Source: Rothia mucilaginosa (GTDB lineage Bacteria; Actinomycetota; Actinomycetes; Actinomycetales; Micrococcaceae). From it: a stretch of 64,000 bases of DNA. The first letter of the stretch is position 1, and every line of letters begins with the position of its first letter. Of the stretch, positions 12,298-20,264 are shown in pieces. Both the position numbers and the translations under genes were made by a program. A model generated the notes under the pieces. That model was not told the origin of the DNA, did no database searches, and was given only the letters and a program-made list of their open reading frames with translations. The stretch covers positions 20,252-84,251 of the forward strand of contig NZ_JVSP01000003.1 in assembly GCF_001061665.1 (NCBI RefSeq). The letters are read 5' to 3'.

Positions 12298-12396
12298 GCG
12301 CTATCTTTTCTGTGTTCTGCGGGGGCTTTGGTGGTGTGTCCTATCTTGATGCTGAACCCCTTCATGCATATGTGACGCATAACATATCATTTTGAT

Positions 12397-12425
12397 TTGG
12401 TGTTCCCTCTAAACGCCTGTATAGT
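12397..12425 (+). promoter_or_regulatory. Promoter of the tRNA-Ile/tRNA-Ala/5S unit
   Basis: TTGGTG (12397-12402), a 17-bp spacer and TATAGT (12420-12425) lie 36 bp before the tRNA-Ile. The second tRNA-Ala/5S copy uses the same -35 hexamer. Confidence 0.65.
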
Positions 12426-12461
12426 TATATCTCGTTCTACGGAAGAAATTCCGCAGAGGGA

Positions 12462-12535
12462 GGGCGTATAGCTCAGACGGTTAGAGCGCTTCGCTGATAA
12501 CGAAGAGGTCCCAAGTTCGATTCTTGGTACGCCCA
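12462..12535 (+). tRNA. tRNA-Ile (GAT)
   Basis: A 74-nt cloverleaf with acceptor GGGCGTA/TACGCCC, anticodon GAT at 12496-12498 and a normal T arm. The 3' CCA is not encoded. tRNA-Ile followed by tRNA-Ala after gyrA is the usual actinobacterial order. Confidence 0.95.
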
Positions 12536-12557
12536 CTCCGCACTGTGAAAGGCAGAG

Positions 12558-12653
12558 ATGAAGAAAGTTTTTCTGATTATCGCTCTTTCGGGTGTTGTTG
12601 TGATGGCGCTAATAAAGCGTCAGAACAATGAGGTCATCAAGGCCTGGAAATAA
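12558..12653 (+). CDS. 31-residue membrane peptide, DLW-39-like position
   Basis: The short frame encodes MKKVFLIIALSGVVVMALIK and then RQNNEVIKAWK. It has one hydrophobic helix (about residues 4-19) and a charged tail. A GAAAGGCAG Shine-Dalgarno-like stretch precedes the ATG. Many actinobacteria carry a similar tiny protein (DLW-39 family) near the tRNA-Ile/tRNA-Ala pair. Here the DLW motif is absent, though a C-terminal Trp remains. Assignment to that family rests on size, start (MKK) and position. Function is unknown. Confidence 0.6.
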   Translation: MKKVFLIIALSGVVVMALIKRQNNEVIKAWK

Positions 12654-12677
12654 CTAAACAGTGGTTTCCGCTGAAGC

Positions 12678-12750
12678 GGGGGCGTGGCGCAATTGGTAGC
12701 GCATCTGCTTTGCAAGCAGAGGGTTAGGGGTTCGAGTCCCCTCGCCTCCA
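12678..12750 (+). tRNA. tRNA-Ala (TGC), copy 1
   Basis: A 73-nt cloverleaf with acceptor GGGGGCG/CGCCTCC, anticodon TGC at 12711-12713 and no encoded CCA. The 5S rRNA begins about one base after its 3' end, so tRNA processing would expose the 5S 5' end. Confidence 0.95.
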
Positions 12751-12751
12751 C

Positions 12752-12871
12752 TTTCCGGTGATTATAGCAAGAGGGAAACGCCTGGCTCCATTCCGAACCC
12801 AGAAGCTAAGACTCTTCGCGCCGATGGTACTGCACTTTTGTGGGTGTGGGAGAGTAGGTCGTTGCCGGTTT
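12752..12871 (+). rRNA. rrf: 5S ribosomal RNA, copy 1
   Basis: About 120 nt with conserved 5S blocks: GAGGGAAACGCCTGGC, ATTCCGAACCCAGAAGCTAAG, CGCCGATGGTACTGC and GGGAGAGTAGG. The terminal helix pairs CCGGT with GCCGG. It directly follows tRNA-Ala with no 16S or 23S nearby. An intrinsic terminator follows. The exact ends are estimates. Confidence 0.93.
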
Positions 12872-12880
12872 ATTTTTGAG

Positions 12881-12912
12881 AAAGACCCCGTATCGAGAGA
12901 TGCGGGGTCTTT
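12881..12912 (+). terminator. Terminator after 5S copy 1
   Basis: AAAGACCCCG pairs with CGGGGTCTTT around a 12-nt loop. Confidence 0.85.
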
Positions 12913-13314
12913 GCTATATATGCTGCACCCCTTCGGCTCACTCGGTTCAGAGCTTTCGCGGTAGACTGCCGGGGAATTTGCAGTAAATGCATAACGGGGT
13001 ACTCAGTGCGAGGTGAGTAATAGACGCGCATCACAAATGGAAATCTGGGAACTTCCTGAAGGTGAACACTAGATGAACTCACCCCGGCGCTCAGCGTGTG
13101 GTATATCGCCCGATGTCCATGTTTAGTGAAGAATCCACATAAAACAACTTAATGATTCTGGTGGGTGCACCCTTTTTGCCTAGTGATAGCGGGTTTCTCG
13201 GGATGATGGATGAACAACCCCACGAAACACGCACCCAATCGTGTGGGTTTGCGTGTTATTTCGTGTTAAAACCGAATACTTTCGATTTTTGGGGAAGCGA
13301 CAGATAATTCTCTT
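12913..13314. other. Intergenic region between 5S copy 1 and pit
   Basis: No gene seen. It holds inverted and repeated CGTG elements (CACGCACCC, CACACGATTGGGTG-type pairing around 13225-13260) just upstream of pit, which may be regulatory. No Pho-box could be recognised. Confidence 0.4.
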
Positions 13315-14541
13315 GTGACTACAGAACTCATTATTCTCGTGATCGTGGTGCTGACCGCGCTCGCCTTCGACTTTACGAACGGCTTTCACGACACCGGCAA
13401 CGCGATGGCTACGTCCATCGCTACCGGCGCGTTGAAGCCGAAGACAGCCGTGGCTCTCTCCGCATCCCTGAACCTGGTGGGTGCCTTCCTCTCCGTTGAG
13501 GTTGCACGCTCGGTCGGTAGCGGCATCGTGAACCTGGACCGTATCGATGTAACCTCGAACGGCCCCGCACTGATGCTGATTGTCTTTACCGGCCTGGTGG
13601 GTGGCATCCTCTGGAACGTGCTGACCTGGTTGCTGGGCCTGCCCTCCTCTTCATCGCACGCACTTTTCGGCGGCCTGATCGGTTCCGCGCTGGTGGCCAT
13701 CGGCTTCGACGGTGTGCAGTGGATGGGCGTGCTCTCCAAGATCATTGTCCCCGCGGTTCTATCCCCCGTCATTGCCGCGATTGTGTCGGCAACCGGCACC
13801 TGGCTGGTGTACCGCATTGCTGCCCCTGTGGCCGATGAGCGCAAGCACAGCGGCTTCCGCAAGGGTCAGGTGGCTACCGCATCCCTGATGTCTCTGGCGC
13901 ACGGTACGAACGATGCGCAGAAGACCATGGGCGTGATTTTCTTGGCTCTGGTGGCTTCGGGTTCTCTCAATAGCGACGACGCCATCCCCCTGTGGGTCAA
14001 GGCGGCCTGTGCGCTCGCTATCGCCCTGGGAACCTACCTGGGTGGTTGGCGCATCATTCGCACCCTCGGTAAGGGCATCGTTGAGGTGGACACCCCGCAG
14101 GGTGTGGCTGCCGACGGTGCCTCCGCCGCGATTATTCTGACCTCTTCCCACTTCGGTATGGCTCTGTCGACCACTCACGTGGCGTCCGGCTCGATTCTGG
14201 GTAGTGGCCTGGGCCGTAAGGGTGCCGAGGTACGCTGGTCCGTAGCGGGTCGTATGGTGGTCGCCTGGCTGATTACCCTGCCGGCTGCCGCGATTGTGGG
14301 TGCTCTGACCTGGCTGATTGGTCACGGCTTGAATGCTCTGACCGGCACCCAGTTCATTGGCGAAATGACCGTGTTCGCTCTGCTGGTTATCTTCTGCTTC
14401 CTGATGTGGCGTCACTCCCAGAAGGACAACATTGACGCTTCGAACGTGACTGGCGACTGGGATGAAAAGGAAGGCGCTGCAGTCACCAGCGCTGAGGCAT
14501 CCGCAGACCAGACTCTTGCTACTGAGAAGGCAGGTTCGTAA
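13315..14541 (+). CDS. pit: Low-affinity inorganic phosphate transporter, PiT family
   Basis: A 408-residue polytopic membrane protein. It has the PiT signatures FDFTNGFHDTGNAMATS at residues 18-35 and SLAHGTNDAQKTMG in the second half, a duplicated fold of about ten helices, and a charged 35-residue C-tail. It carries phosphate (metal-phosphate with protons) across the membrane. The GTG start at 13315 gives the normal N-terminus. It begins a three-gene set (pit, small membrane protein, DUF3349) matching M. tuberculosis Rv0545c-Rv0543c. Confidence 0.95.
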   Translation: MTTELIILVIVVLTALAFDFTNGFHDTGNAMATSIATGALKPKTAVALSASLNLVGAFLSVEVARSVGSGIVNLDRIDVTSNGPALMLIVFTGLVGGILWNVLTWLLGLPSSSSHALFGGLIGSALVAIGFDGVQWMGVLSKIIVPAVLSPVIAAIVSATGTWLVYRIAAPVADERKHSGFRKGQVATASLMSLAHGTNDAQKTMGVIFLALVASGSLNSDDAIPLWVKAACALAIALGTYLGGWRIIRTLGKGIVEVDTPQGVAADGASAAIILTSSHFGMALSTTHVASGSILGSGLGRKGAEVRWSVAGRMVVAWLITLPAAAIVGALTWLIGHGLNALTGTQFIGEMTVFALLVIFCFLMWRHSQKDNIDASNVTGDWDEKEGAAVTSAEASADQTLATEKAGS

Positions 14542-14544
14542 GCC

Positions 14545-14850
14545 ATGGCATATCTGTTGGAGATCGTAAACAAGATTATTCCGGTGCTCATGGCCGGTCT
14601 CTTCTTCGGTGCGGGTCTTCCGGCGCTGTATGCGCTCGGCCTCCGCCTCATGGCGGGCCGTACCGAGTACACGGCGGATGGTCAGCTGGTGGAGATTGAG
14701 CCGCCGAGCACGGTGGCTAAGATTGCCGCCGGGATTGTTTTTGCTATCATCGTAGCAATCGTAATCATCGCCATTCTCTGGGTTGCTAAGGACTTTATTC
14801 ACCACACGTTCGGCTGGAATATTTTCGGCGTCACCGGTGGAGGTCACTAG
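14545..14850 (+). CDS. Small two-helix membrane protein of the pit operon
   Basis: A 101-residue protein with membrane segments at about 13-36 and 59-84, a short polar loop between them and a Gly/His end (GVTGGGH). It starts 3 bases after the pit stop, so it is cotranscribed and probably coupled. It occupies the place of M. tuberculosis Rv0544c. Function is not known; a role with the phosphate transporter is inferred from linkage alone. Confidence 0.8.
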   Translation: MAYLLEIVNKIIPVLMAGLFFGAGLPALYALGLRLMAGRTEYTADGQLVEIEPPSTVAKIAAGIVFAIIVAIVIIAILWVAKDFIHHTFGWNIFGVTGGGH

Positions 14851-14903
14851 AACCGTGAAACACACAGTGAATATGATGATGACAGTATCGAAGGAGGGGC
14901 TCA

Positions 14904-15350
14904 ATGCCTGATAAGGGCATCATCTCTCGAGTAATCGACTGGCTGAGCGTTGGGTATCCCAAGGACGTCCCTGTTCAGGACCGTGCAGCCGTGATGGCCA
15001 TCCTGAAGATGCGTCTGACGGATGAACAGCTGCAGGAAGTGGTCCGCCAGCTTATGCAGTCCCGCGCTGCTCGCGGTGAGGCATACGTGAGTGACCAGCG
15101 AATCAACGAGTACATTCGTCGCGTGGTCGACCATACCCCGACCCCGCAGGACATCGACCGAGTAGCTAAAATTCTGGGTGCACACGGCTTCCTGATTGCA
15201 GAAAACCATGTGAACGAGGATGCCGAGCCCGCCGGTCGTACGGAGTATGTGCCGTACGAGGACCCGACGACCGGTGAGATTCGTATTGCGGAGCTGGCCG
15301 CCGAGTCGGCAAACGTTGCATCACCGCAGATCGCTGAGTCGGATGACTAA
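14904..15350 (+). CDS. DUF3349 family protein
   Basis: A 148-residue soluble protein. Residues 1-95 fit DUF3349 (ISRVIDWLSVGYPKDVPVQD, then LRLTDEQLQEVVRQL-type helices). The C-terminal 50 residues are acidic and poorly conserved. It has a GAAGGAGGGG ribosome site. It is the third gene after pit, as Rv0543c is next to pitA in M. tuberculosis. The domain is a small helical fold of unknown role. The only odd feature is its longer tail. Confidence 0.85.
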   Translation: MPDKGIISRVIDWLSVGYPKDVPVQDRAAVMAILKMRLTDEQLQEVVRQLMQSRAARGEAYVSDQRINEYIRRVVDHTPTPQDIDRVAKILGAHGFLIAENHVNEDAEPAGRTEYVPYEDPTTGEIRIAELAAESANVASPQIAESDD

Positions 15351-15379
15351 AAATTCGAGGGTTGGCTGAATAGACAACC

Positions 15380-15420
15380 AAGAGGCCTACCGGGCGAATA
15401 ATTCGTCCGGTAGGCCTCTT
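15380..15420 (+). terminator. Terminator of the pit operon
   Basis: AAGAGGCCTACCGG pairs perfectly with CCGGTAGGCCTCTT around a 13-nt loop, 30 bases after the DUF3349 stop. Confidence 0.85.
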
Positions 15421-15535
15421 CTATGTCCAGGCTCTCGCTCTAGGCTCCGTCACCTTGACGTCCCATCGGTGTATTCTTACTCCGCTATCTCTCACTCTGT
15501 GCGGTCCTCGACCGTCGCTCATCCCCGGAGGCTCG

Positions 15536-16666
15536 ATGTCTTCTTCGCAGATTCCCGAATCTCGTCAATCGGACAAATCTACCGGCGCGCGAGGTCGCTT
15601 CGCGGCCGTAGGAGACGCCGCAAAGCGGCGTGGGCGCGACCTGGTGGTTCCCCGACGTTCCCTGCTGCTGACCGGTGGCGTCATCCTGGCGGGTGGTCTT
15701 ATCGCTACGGCACCGCGCATCGCCGCTACCGGCCTTCTGGGTGAGGATGCCGCCGTCACGGTTTCCGTAGAAAAGTTGCTGGCTCGCCGCGAGCGTCGTG
15801 TGCGCGAAAATATCGATACCCGTTACCTGCGCATTGAATCGCTGGAGCGTATTAACGTGGGTAAGGGGAACGAAGAGCAGAATCTGCGACTGGTGGGTTC
15901 CCTAGCGCTCACGGAAGCCGCACAAGCGGATTTGCCGGCCGCTGCGGAGGCGCTGGCCCAACTATCGGTTTACGGCTCAATACAGCGTCTGAGCGTCACC
16001 TACGGCGGTATAGACCCGTTTAACGACCCGCATGGGGGTAGCCAGTGCACCAATACTCCGGTCGCCCCGCTGCGTGTGAACGATTCGGCAACCCTTGACC
16101 GGGAGCAGTGGCTCAAGCTCCTCAATGCATCAGCCGCGCTGGGAACCAACGCGGACTATACCCAGGGGATCGCCATGGCGGACGAGCTACGCCTAACCGC
16201 GGTCATCGAGGAGGGCGAGTATGCCAACGTGGTTCGTCGCTTCCGCGCCCTGGGCAGTCTGGGCACCTCAGAGGAGCGTGTGAAGCAGATACAGCTCTAC
16301 GCTCAGATTGCCATCTCTAAGGCGGTGAAGGTGCCCTCGGGTGGCGAGACGAAGATTGCTGTGAGCGTTGCGGAACCGGCCCGCGTGGCGGTGGCGGCCG
16401 ATGCTCTGGATAGGGCGGTCACGCCCGCTGAGTTGAGCACCCTCGCAACTTTCGCGCTAACGTGGAACGCCCGCCAGGAATACCCAGCCGCCGGACGGGA
16501 CGACGCCCTTAAGCTGGGGTTTAAGAGCCCCTCATCGAAGGACGAGCAGGCAAAAGAGAAGCTGAAGGAAGCCATTCGCCGCTACCTGCAGGAAGAGTCT
16601 GGGCCGCTGAACGCGGTGTCCAAGCGTGAGGCGAATGTGCCCGGCGAGGTCATCACGGGAGCGTAG
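15536..16666 (+). CDS. Uncharacterised exported or anchored protein with Tat-like signal
   Basis: A 376-residue protein I do not recognise. A basic N-terminus contains the twin arginine R40-R41 in PRRSLLLTGG, followed by a hydrophobic stretch (about 43-62). This is a Tat-type signal or signal-anchor with an unusually long n-region. The rest is mostly helical, Ala/Glu/Leu-rich, with TPR-like spacing but no clear motif. One pair of cysteines is absent; a single Cys lies in GSQCTNTP. The ATG at 15536 follows GGAGG, so an upstream in-frame start at 15455 was rejected. It stands alone between the pit operon and the second tRNA-Ala/5S copy. Confidence 0.65.
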   Translation: MSSSQIPESRQSDKSTGARGRFAAVGDAAKRRGRDLVVPRRSLLLTGGVILAGGLIATAPRIAATGLLGEDAAVTVSVEKLLARRERRVRENIDTRYLRIESLERINVGKGNEEQNLRLVGSLALTEAAQADLPAAAEALAQLSVYGSIQRLSVTYGGIDPFNDPHGGSQCTNTPVAPLRVNDSATLDREQWLKLLNASAALGTNADYTQGIAMADELRLTAVIEEGEYANVVRRFRALGSLGTSEERVKQIQLYAQIAISKAVKVPSGGETKIAVSVAEPARVAVAADALDRAVTPAELSTLATFALTWNARQEYPAAGRDDALKLGFKSPSSKDEQAKEKLKEAIRRYLQEESGPLNAVSKREANVPGEVITGA

Positions 16667-16737
16667 CGCGTCGGCTTCCCTTTGAGGAGGCTTAGCGATG
16701 CTGTGATGGGTCTTACGAAAAAAATGTCCGCGAGGAT

Positions 16738-16765
16738 TTGGTGATGTCCGAACCGCTGGTATAGA
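16738..16765 (+). promoter_or_regulatory. Promoter of tRNA-Ala/5S copy 2
   Basis: TTGGTG, a 16-bp spacer and TATAGA lie 15 bp before the tRNA, so copy 2 is independently transcribed. Confidence 0.65.
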
Positions 16766-16780
16766 CTGGTAGGGCACCAC

Positions 16781-16853
16781 GGGGGCGTGGCGCAATTGGT
16801 AGCGCATCTGCTTTGCAAGCAGAGGGTTAGGGGTTCGAGTCCCCTCGCCTCCA
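16781..16853 (+). tRNA. tRNA-Ala (TGC), copy 2
   Basis: Identical to the tRNA at 12678-12750, with anticodon TGC and no encoded CCA. It is transcribed from its own promoter. Confidence 0.95.
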
Positions 16854-16854
16854 C

Positions 16855-16974
16855 TTTCCGGTGATTATAGCAAGAGGGAAACGCCTGGCTCCATTCCGAA
16901 CCCAGAAGCTAAGACTCTTCGCGCCGATGGTACTGCACTTTTGTGGGTGTGGGAGAGTAGGTCGTTGCCGGTTT
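16855..16974 (+). rRNA. rrf: 5S ribosomal RNA, copy 2
   Basis: Identical to the 5S at 12752-12871 and again one base behind tRNA-Ala, with no 16S or 23S beside it. Confidence 0.93.
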
Positions 16975-16986
16975 ATTTTTGAACCG

Positions 16987-17016
16987 AGAACCCCATGTCG
17001 AAAGACATGGGGTTCT
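16987..17016 (+). terminator. Terminator after 5S copy 2
   Basis: AGAACCCCATGTC pairs perfectly with GACATGGGGTTCT around a GAAA tetraloop. Confidence 0.88.
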
Positions 17017-17100
17017 TCGCGTATCCGGGATATCGCTACGGGGAAGCAAGGTGGCGGCTTCACACGTGACCACGCCTCCACGCTTATCCCACGCACGCAA

Positions 17101-17140
17101 AACGGCCGCTCTCCGGAGAATCATCCGGAGAGCGGCCGTT
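17101..17140 (-). terminator. Terminator of the small Lys/Ala-rich gene
   Basis: AACGGCCGCTCTCCGG pairs with CCGGAGAGCGGCCGTT around an 8-nt loop, 35 bp past the minus-strand stop at 17175. Confidence 0.8.
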
Positions 17141-17174
17141 CAAGCTAGATACGCGCTAGAGGCGGGAAGAACGT

Positions 17175-17510
17175 TTAGGCGTTCTTCCAAGGATCCTCAA
17201 CGGGGCGAGCAGCGTTGTATGCGGCCGCGCCTGCGACACCCAGCGCCACAACCAGGCCCAGGAAAGCCAGACCCTTGCGGGGGCGCTTACCGCCGTTGCG
17301 CTCGATGCGTGCCAGCTCCTTCTCCGCGGCACGAGCGGTCTTTGCGGTGGCCTTGCGGGCCTTCTTCAGGGCGTTCTTCTTGCCGGTCAGCTTCTCGGCG
17401 AAAAGCTCAGCGGCCTTGCCCTCAAGCGAGGACTCAGCGGCAGCCAGGGACGAGACGACAGCCTGGGCCTTAGCAGCCTTGCGGGCCTTACGCTTCTTGC
17501 AGCAGAACAT
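17175..17510 (-). CDS. Small Lys/Ala-rich single-pass membrane protein
   Basis: A 111-residue protein starting MFCCKKRKARKAAK. It has a long basic, Ala-rich helical segment (about 5-80) and one hydrophobic helix at about 81-99, and it ends VEDPWKNA. Two adjacent cysteines at positions 3-4 could be lipidated or bind metal; this is speculation. A GGAGGTCACCCC ribosome site precedes the ATG. It is divergent from ppiA. Short unannotated membrane proteins beside ppiA are common in actinobacteria. Function is unknown. Confidence 0.75.
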   Translation of the reverse strand: MFCCKKRKARKAAKAQAVVSSLAAAESSLEGKAAELFAEKLTGKKNALKKARKATAKTARAAEKELARIERNGGKRPRKGLAFLGLVVALGVAGAAAYNAARPVEDPWKNA

Positions 17511-17681
17511 GGGGTGACCTCCATCGGTTGGGCGTCGCGGCGGTAAGAATCACCGAGACGCGCGTAGTGTTCACCTCTCAGGATATTCAATTCCGGCCTA
17601 AAAAGCCCGCCCGACAGTGCGCCCGGGGCGAAAAAACACGTTGTATGGCGAATGAGCGCCAGCCCGTGCCACAATAGAGCC

Positions 17682-18209
17682 ATGACTAATGCAACTGCTA
17701 AGGCAACTATCCACACCAACTACGGTGACATCGTCGTGAACCTGTTCGGTAACCACGCACCCCTGACTGTCGAGAACTTCATCGGCCTGGCCGACGGTTC
17801 CCGCCAGTGGAAGCACCCCCGCACCGGTGAAATCATGAACACCCCCCTGTACAAGGACGTCGTGTTCCACCGCATCATCAAGGACTTCATGATTCAGGGT
17901 GGCGACCCCCTGGGCATGGGCGTTGGTGGCCCCGGCTACCAGTTCAAGGATGAGATTCACCCCGAGCTCTCCTTCTCCAAGCCCTACCTGCTGGCAATGG
18001 CTAACGCCGGCCCCGGCACCAACGGTTCCCAGTTCTTCATCACCACCGTTGAGACCCCCTGGCTGAACGGCCGCCACACCATCTTCGGTGAGGTCGCTGA
18101 CGAGGCATCCAAGAAGGTTGTCGACGCTATTGAGGGCGTTGAGACCGGCTTCCAGGACCGCCCGGTCAAGGACGTCGTCATCTCCTCGATTGACGTCGAG
18201 AAGCTCTAA
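17682..18209 (+). CDS. ppiA: Peptidyl-prolyl cis-trans isomerase, cyclophilin type
   Basis: A 175-residue cytoplasmic cyclophilin that speeds X-Pro isomerisation. Signature FHRIIKDFMIQGGDP lies at about residues 65-79, and GSQFFITT and the Trp-containing TPWLNGRHTIFG follow. There is no signal peptide. The ATG at 17682 was chosen because the protein then begins MTNATAKATIHTNYGDI, as homologues do. No clear Shine-Dalgarno is visible. M. tuberculosis ppiA (Rv0009) has the same location, followed here by rhomboid genes. Confidence 0.95.
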   Translation: MTNATAKATIHTNYGDIVVNLFGNHAPLTVENFIGLADGSRQWKHPRTGEIMNTPLYKDVVFHRIIKDFMIQGGDPLGMGVGGPGYQFKDEIHPELSFSKPYLLAMANAGPGTNGSQFFITTVETPWLNGRHTIFGEVADEASKKVVDAIEGVETGFQDRPVKDVVISSIDVEKL

Positions 18210-18262
18210 AACCCCTTCAGAAGGCTCGTGGAGCGTTCTGGTGTGTTGATAAAACACATATA

Positions 18263-18303
18263 GTTCAGGGGCCCGCCAGGATTTTTCCGGCGGGCCCCTG
18301 AAC
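18263..18303 (+). terminator. Terminator after ppiA
   Basis: GTTCAGGGGCCCGCC pairs with GGCGGGCCCCTGAAC around an 11-nt loop. Confidence 0.85.
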
Positions 18304-18358
18304 TTATATGGCCTGTACACCGTTCCGAACCATCCGGCACAAAATCTTTGGAGATTCA

Positions 18359-19174
18359 GTGGAGAACTTTCCCAACTACTCCGGCTACGGGCAGACCCCT
18401 ACCGTCTGCGCCAACCACCCCGACCGCGTCAGCTACGCCCGGTGCGGACGATGCAACCGGGCCATCTGCGGTGAATGTCAGATGAACCAGGGAGCCGGTA
18501 CGGTCTGCCCCGACTGCTACCGCGAGCTTAACGGGGACATCGCGAAGCCGAAGCGTTCCTTCATCGCCCGTCACTGGTACCTTACGTACACGCTCATTCT
18601 CATTAATGTTGTGATGTACGGTCTGCAACAGATCATTCCCAACGAATGGGTGGTTAGGCATGGCAACATCTGGTGGCCCTACGTCCAGCACGGCGAGTAC
18701 TACCGCATCATCAGCTACGGTTTTCTTCACATGCAGAACGACCCGATGCACCTGGTATGGAACATGATTAACCTCTTCATCTACGGCGTGTCTCTCGAAC
18801 GCATGATAGGGCGCTGGAAGTTCCTTGTGGTGTACCTGGGCTCTATCATCTTTGGTGCCCTTGGCGTGTACGTGCTGGCTCCTGGAACGAGTGTGGTGGG
18901 TGCCTCCGGTGGTCTATTCGGCCTCATGGGCTCGTTCTTGACCCTGCTAATCATCATGAAGCAGAAGGACACTGCACGAGTGTTCGTCATGATTACTGCC
19001 CCGAACATCATCTATAGCATTCTGACCCCGTCGAATATCTCCCACGCATGCCACGCCGGTGGCTTTGTCGGTGGCGTGCTGCTGACCCTGCTGTTTGTCC
19101 CGCTTGTGGATAAGCCTGAGCCTTCTCAGCCGCCGCAGCAGAGCCCGCAGCAGTGGCAAAACGGCAGGTACTGA
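18359..19174 (+). CDS. Rhomboid intramembrane protease with N-terminal zinc finger, copy 1
   Basis: A 271-residue protein. Residues 15-55 form a B-box-like zinc-binding module (C17, H20, C29, C32, C37, C40, C50, C53). The rhomboid domain follows with about six membrane helices. Catalytic Ser is S183 in GASGG and catalytic His is H232 in HAGGFVGG; H131 and N135 in HLVWNM stabilise the oxyanion. The GTG at 18359, spaced from GGAG as in copy 2, was chosen over an upstream ATG at 18308. Such zinc-finger rhomboids often follow ppiA in actinobacteria. Substrates are unknown. Confidence 0.92.
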   Translation: MENFPNYSGYGQTPTVCANHPDRVSYARCGRCNRAICGECQMNQGAGTVCPDCYRELNGDIAKPKRSFIARHWYLTYTLILINVVMYGLQQIIPNEWVVRHGNIWWPYVQHGEYYRIISYGFLHMQNDPMHLVWNMINLFIYGVSLERMIGRWKFLVVYLGSIIFGALGVYVLAPGTSVVGASGGLFGLMGSFLTLLIIMKQKDTARVFVMITAPNIIYSILTPSNISHACHAGGFVGGVLLTLLFVPLVDKPEPSQPPQQSPQQWQNGRY

Positions 19175-19231
19175 GCCTGAAAATCCGCGGAAAATCTTCG
19201 GAAAATCCGGCACAAAATCATTGGAGGGTCT

Positions 19232-20044
19232 GTGGAGAACTTTCCCAACTACATGAATTACGGGCAGAGCCCCACGGTCTGCGTTAACCACTCCGACCGC
19301 GTCAGCTATACCCGGTGCGGACGCTGCGGCCGCACCATCTGCGGTGAATGTCAGACGGCTCTGGATGCGGGCGTGGTCTGCCCCGACTGCTACAGCGAGC
19401 TCAACGGGGGTGCATCGAGACCGAAGCGTTCCTTCATCGCCCGTCACTGGCATATTACGTACACGCTCATTCTGATTAACATCGTGGTGTACGGTCTGCA
19501 GCTAATCATCCCATTCCGTTGGGTACACAATCTCGGCATGATGTCTGGTCCCCGTGTTCACCACGGCGAGTACTACCGCTTGATCACGCACGGGTTTGTG
19601 CACTCGCAAACTGACCCGATGCACCTGGTGTGGAACATGATTTACCTCTTCATCTTCGGTGTGTCCCTCGAACGCATGATGGGGCGGTGGAAGTTCCTCT
19701 TCGTATATATGGCGGCTACCGTGGGTGCCGGCTGCAGTGTGTACCTCTTCGCCTACTCTCGTGGTGCCGTGGGCGCATCAGGCGGTGTGTACGGCCTCTA
19801 TGGCGCGTTCTTCGTCCTTCTGCTTCTTCGGAAGCAGAAGGACACAGCGCGCCTCTTTATTCTGCTCATGGGTATTGACGTTGTGCAGAGCCTCTTCCAC
19901 CCGAATATTTCTCACGCGGGACACTTTGGCGGTCTTGTCAGTGGCGCACTAGCAACCCTGCTGATTATCCCGTTCGTGAAGAAGCCCGAGTCTTCGGAGC
20001 CGCAGCAGCAGAGCCCGCGACGGTGGTTCAACGGCAGGTATTGA
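19232..20044 (+). CDS. Rhomboid intramembrane protease with N-terminal zinc finger, copy 2
   Basis: A 270-residue tandem paralogue of the preceding gene. All eight zinc ligands are kept, with Ser183 in GASGG and His231 in HFGGLVSG, so both copies look catalytically competent. Leader, N-terminus and the C-terminal tail are close in DNA as well as protein (both leaders contain CCGGCACAAAATC and GTGGAGAACTTTCCCAACTA), showing a tandem duplication of a roughly 0.87-kb unit. The loop between helices 1 and 2 (residues 95-110) and helix 4 have diverged most, which may mean separate substrates. Confidence 0.92.
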   Translation: MENFPNYMNYGQSPTVCVNHSDRVSYTRCGRCGRTICGECQTALDAGVVCPDCYSELNGGASRPKRSFIARHWHITYTLILINIVVYGLQLIIPFRWVHNLGMMSGPRVHHGEYYRLITHGFVHSQTDPMHLVWNMIYLFIFGVSLERMMGRWKFLFVYMAATVGAGCSVYLFAYSRGAVGASGGVYGLYGAFFVLLLLRKQKDTARLFILLMGIDVVQSLFHPNISHAGHFGGLVSGALATLLIIPFVKKPESSEPQQQSPRRWFNGRY

Positions 20045-20264
20045 GCCTGAAAATCCGCGGAAAACCGCCGCAGACGAGGGTTATCCACAGAGGTTTTCCA
20101 CACTGTGTATAACTACATTCGTGTAATTCCACGAGTGTGAGTACATGTTTAAAACCTGTGAATACAGGCTAAAACAACCGAATTACACGGGGTGAATTAC
20201 ACGGGTGTAAGAGTTTTCCCCAGATTTCTCCACAGATGTGGAAAATCTTAAATACCAGGGTGTG

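Larger units (their letters stand above)
16780..16982 (+). repeat. 203-bp exact direct repeat (tRNA-Ala + 5S), copy 2
   Basis: Identical to 12677-12879, 4103 bp apart and in the same orientation. Identity ends at the base before tRNA-Ala and a few bases after the 5S; the terminators differ. Confidence 0.95.
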
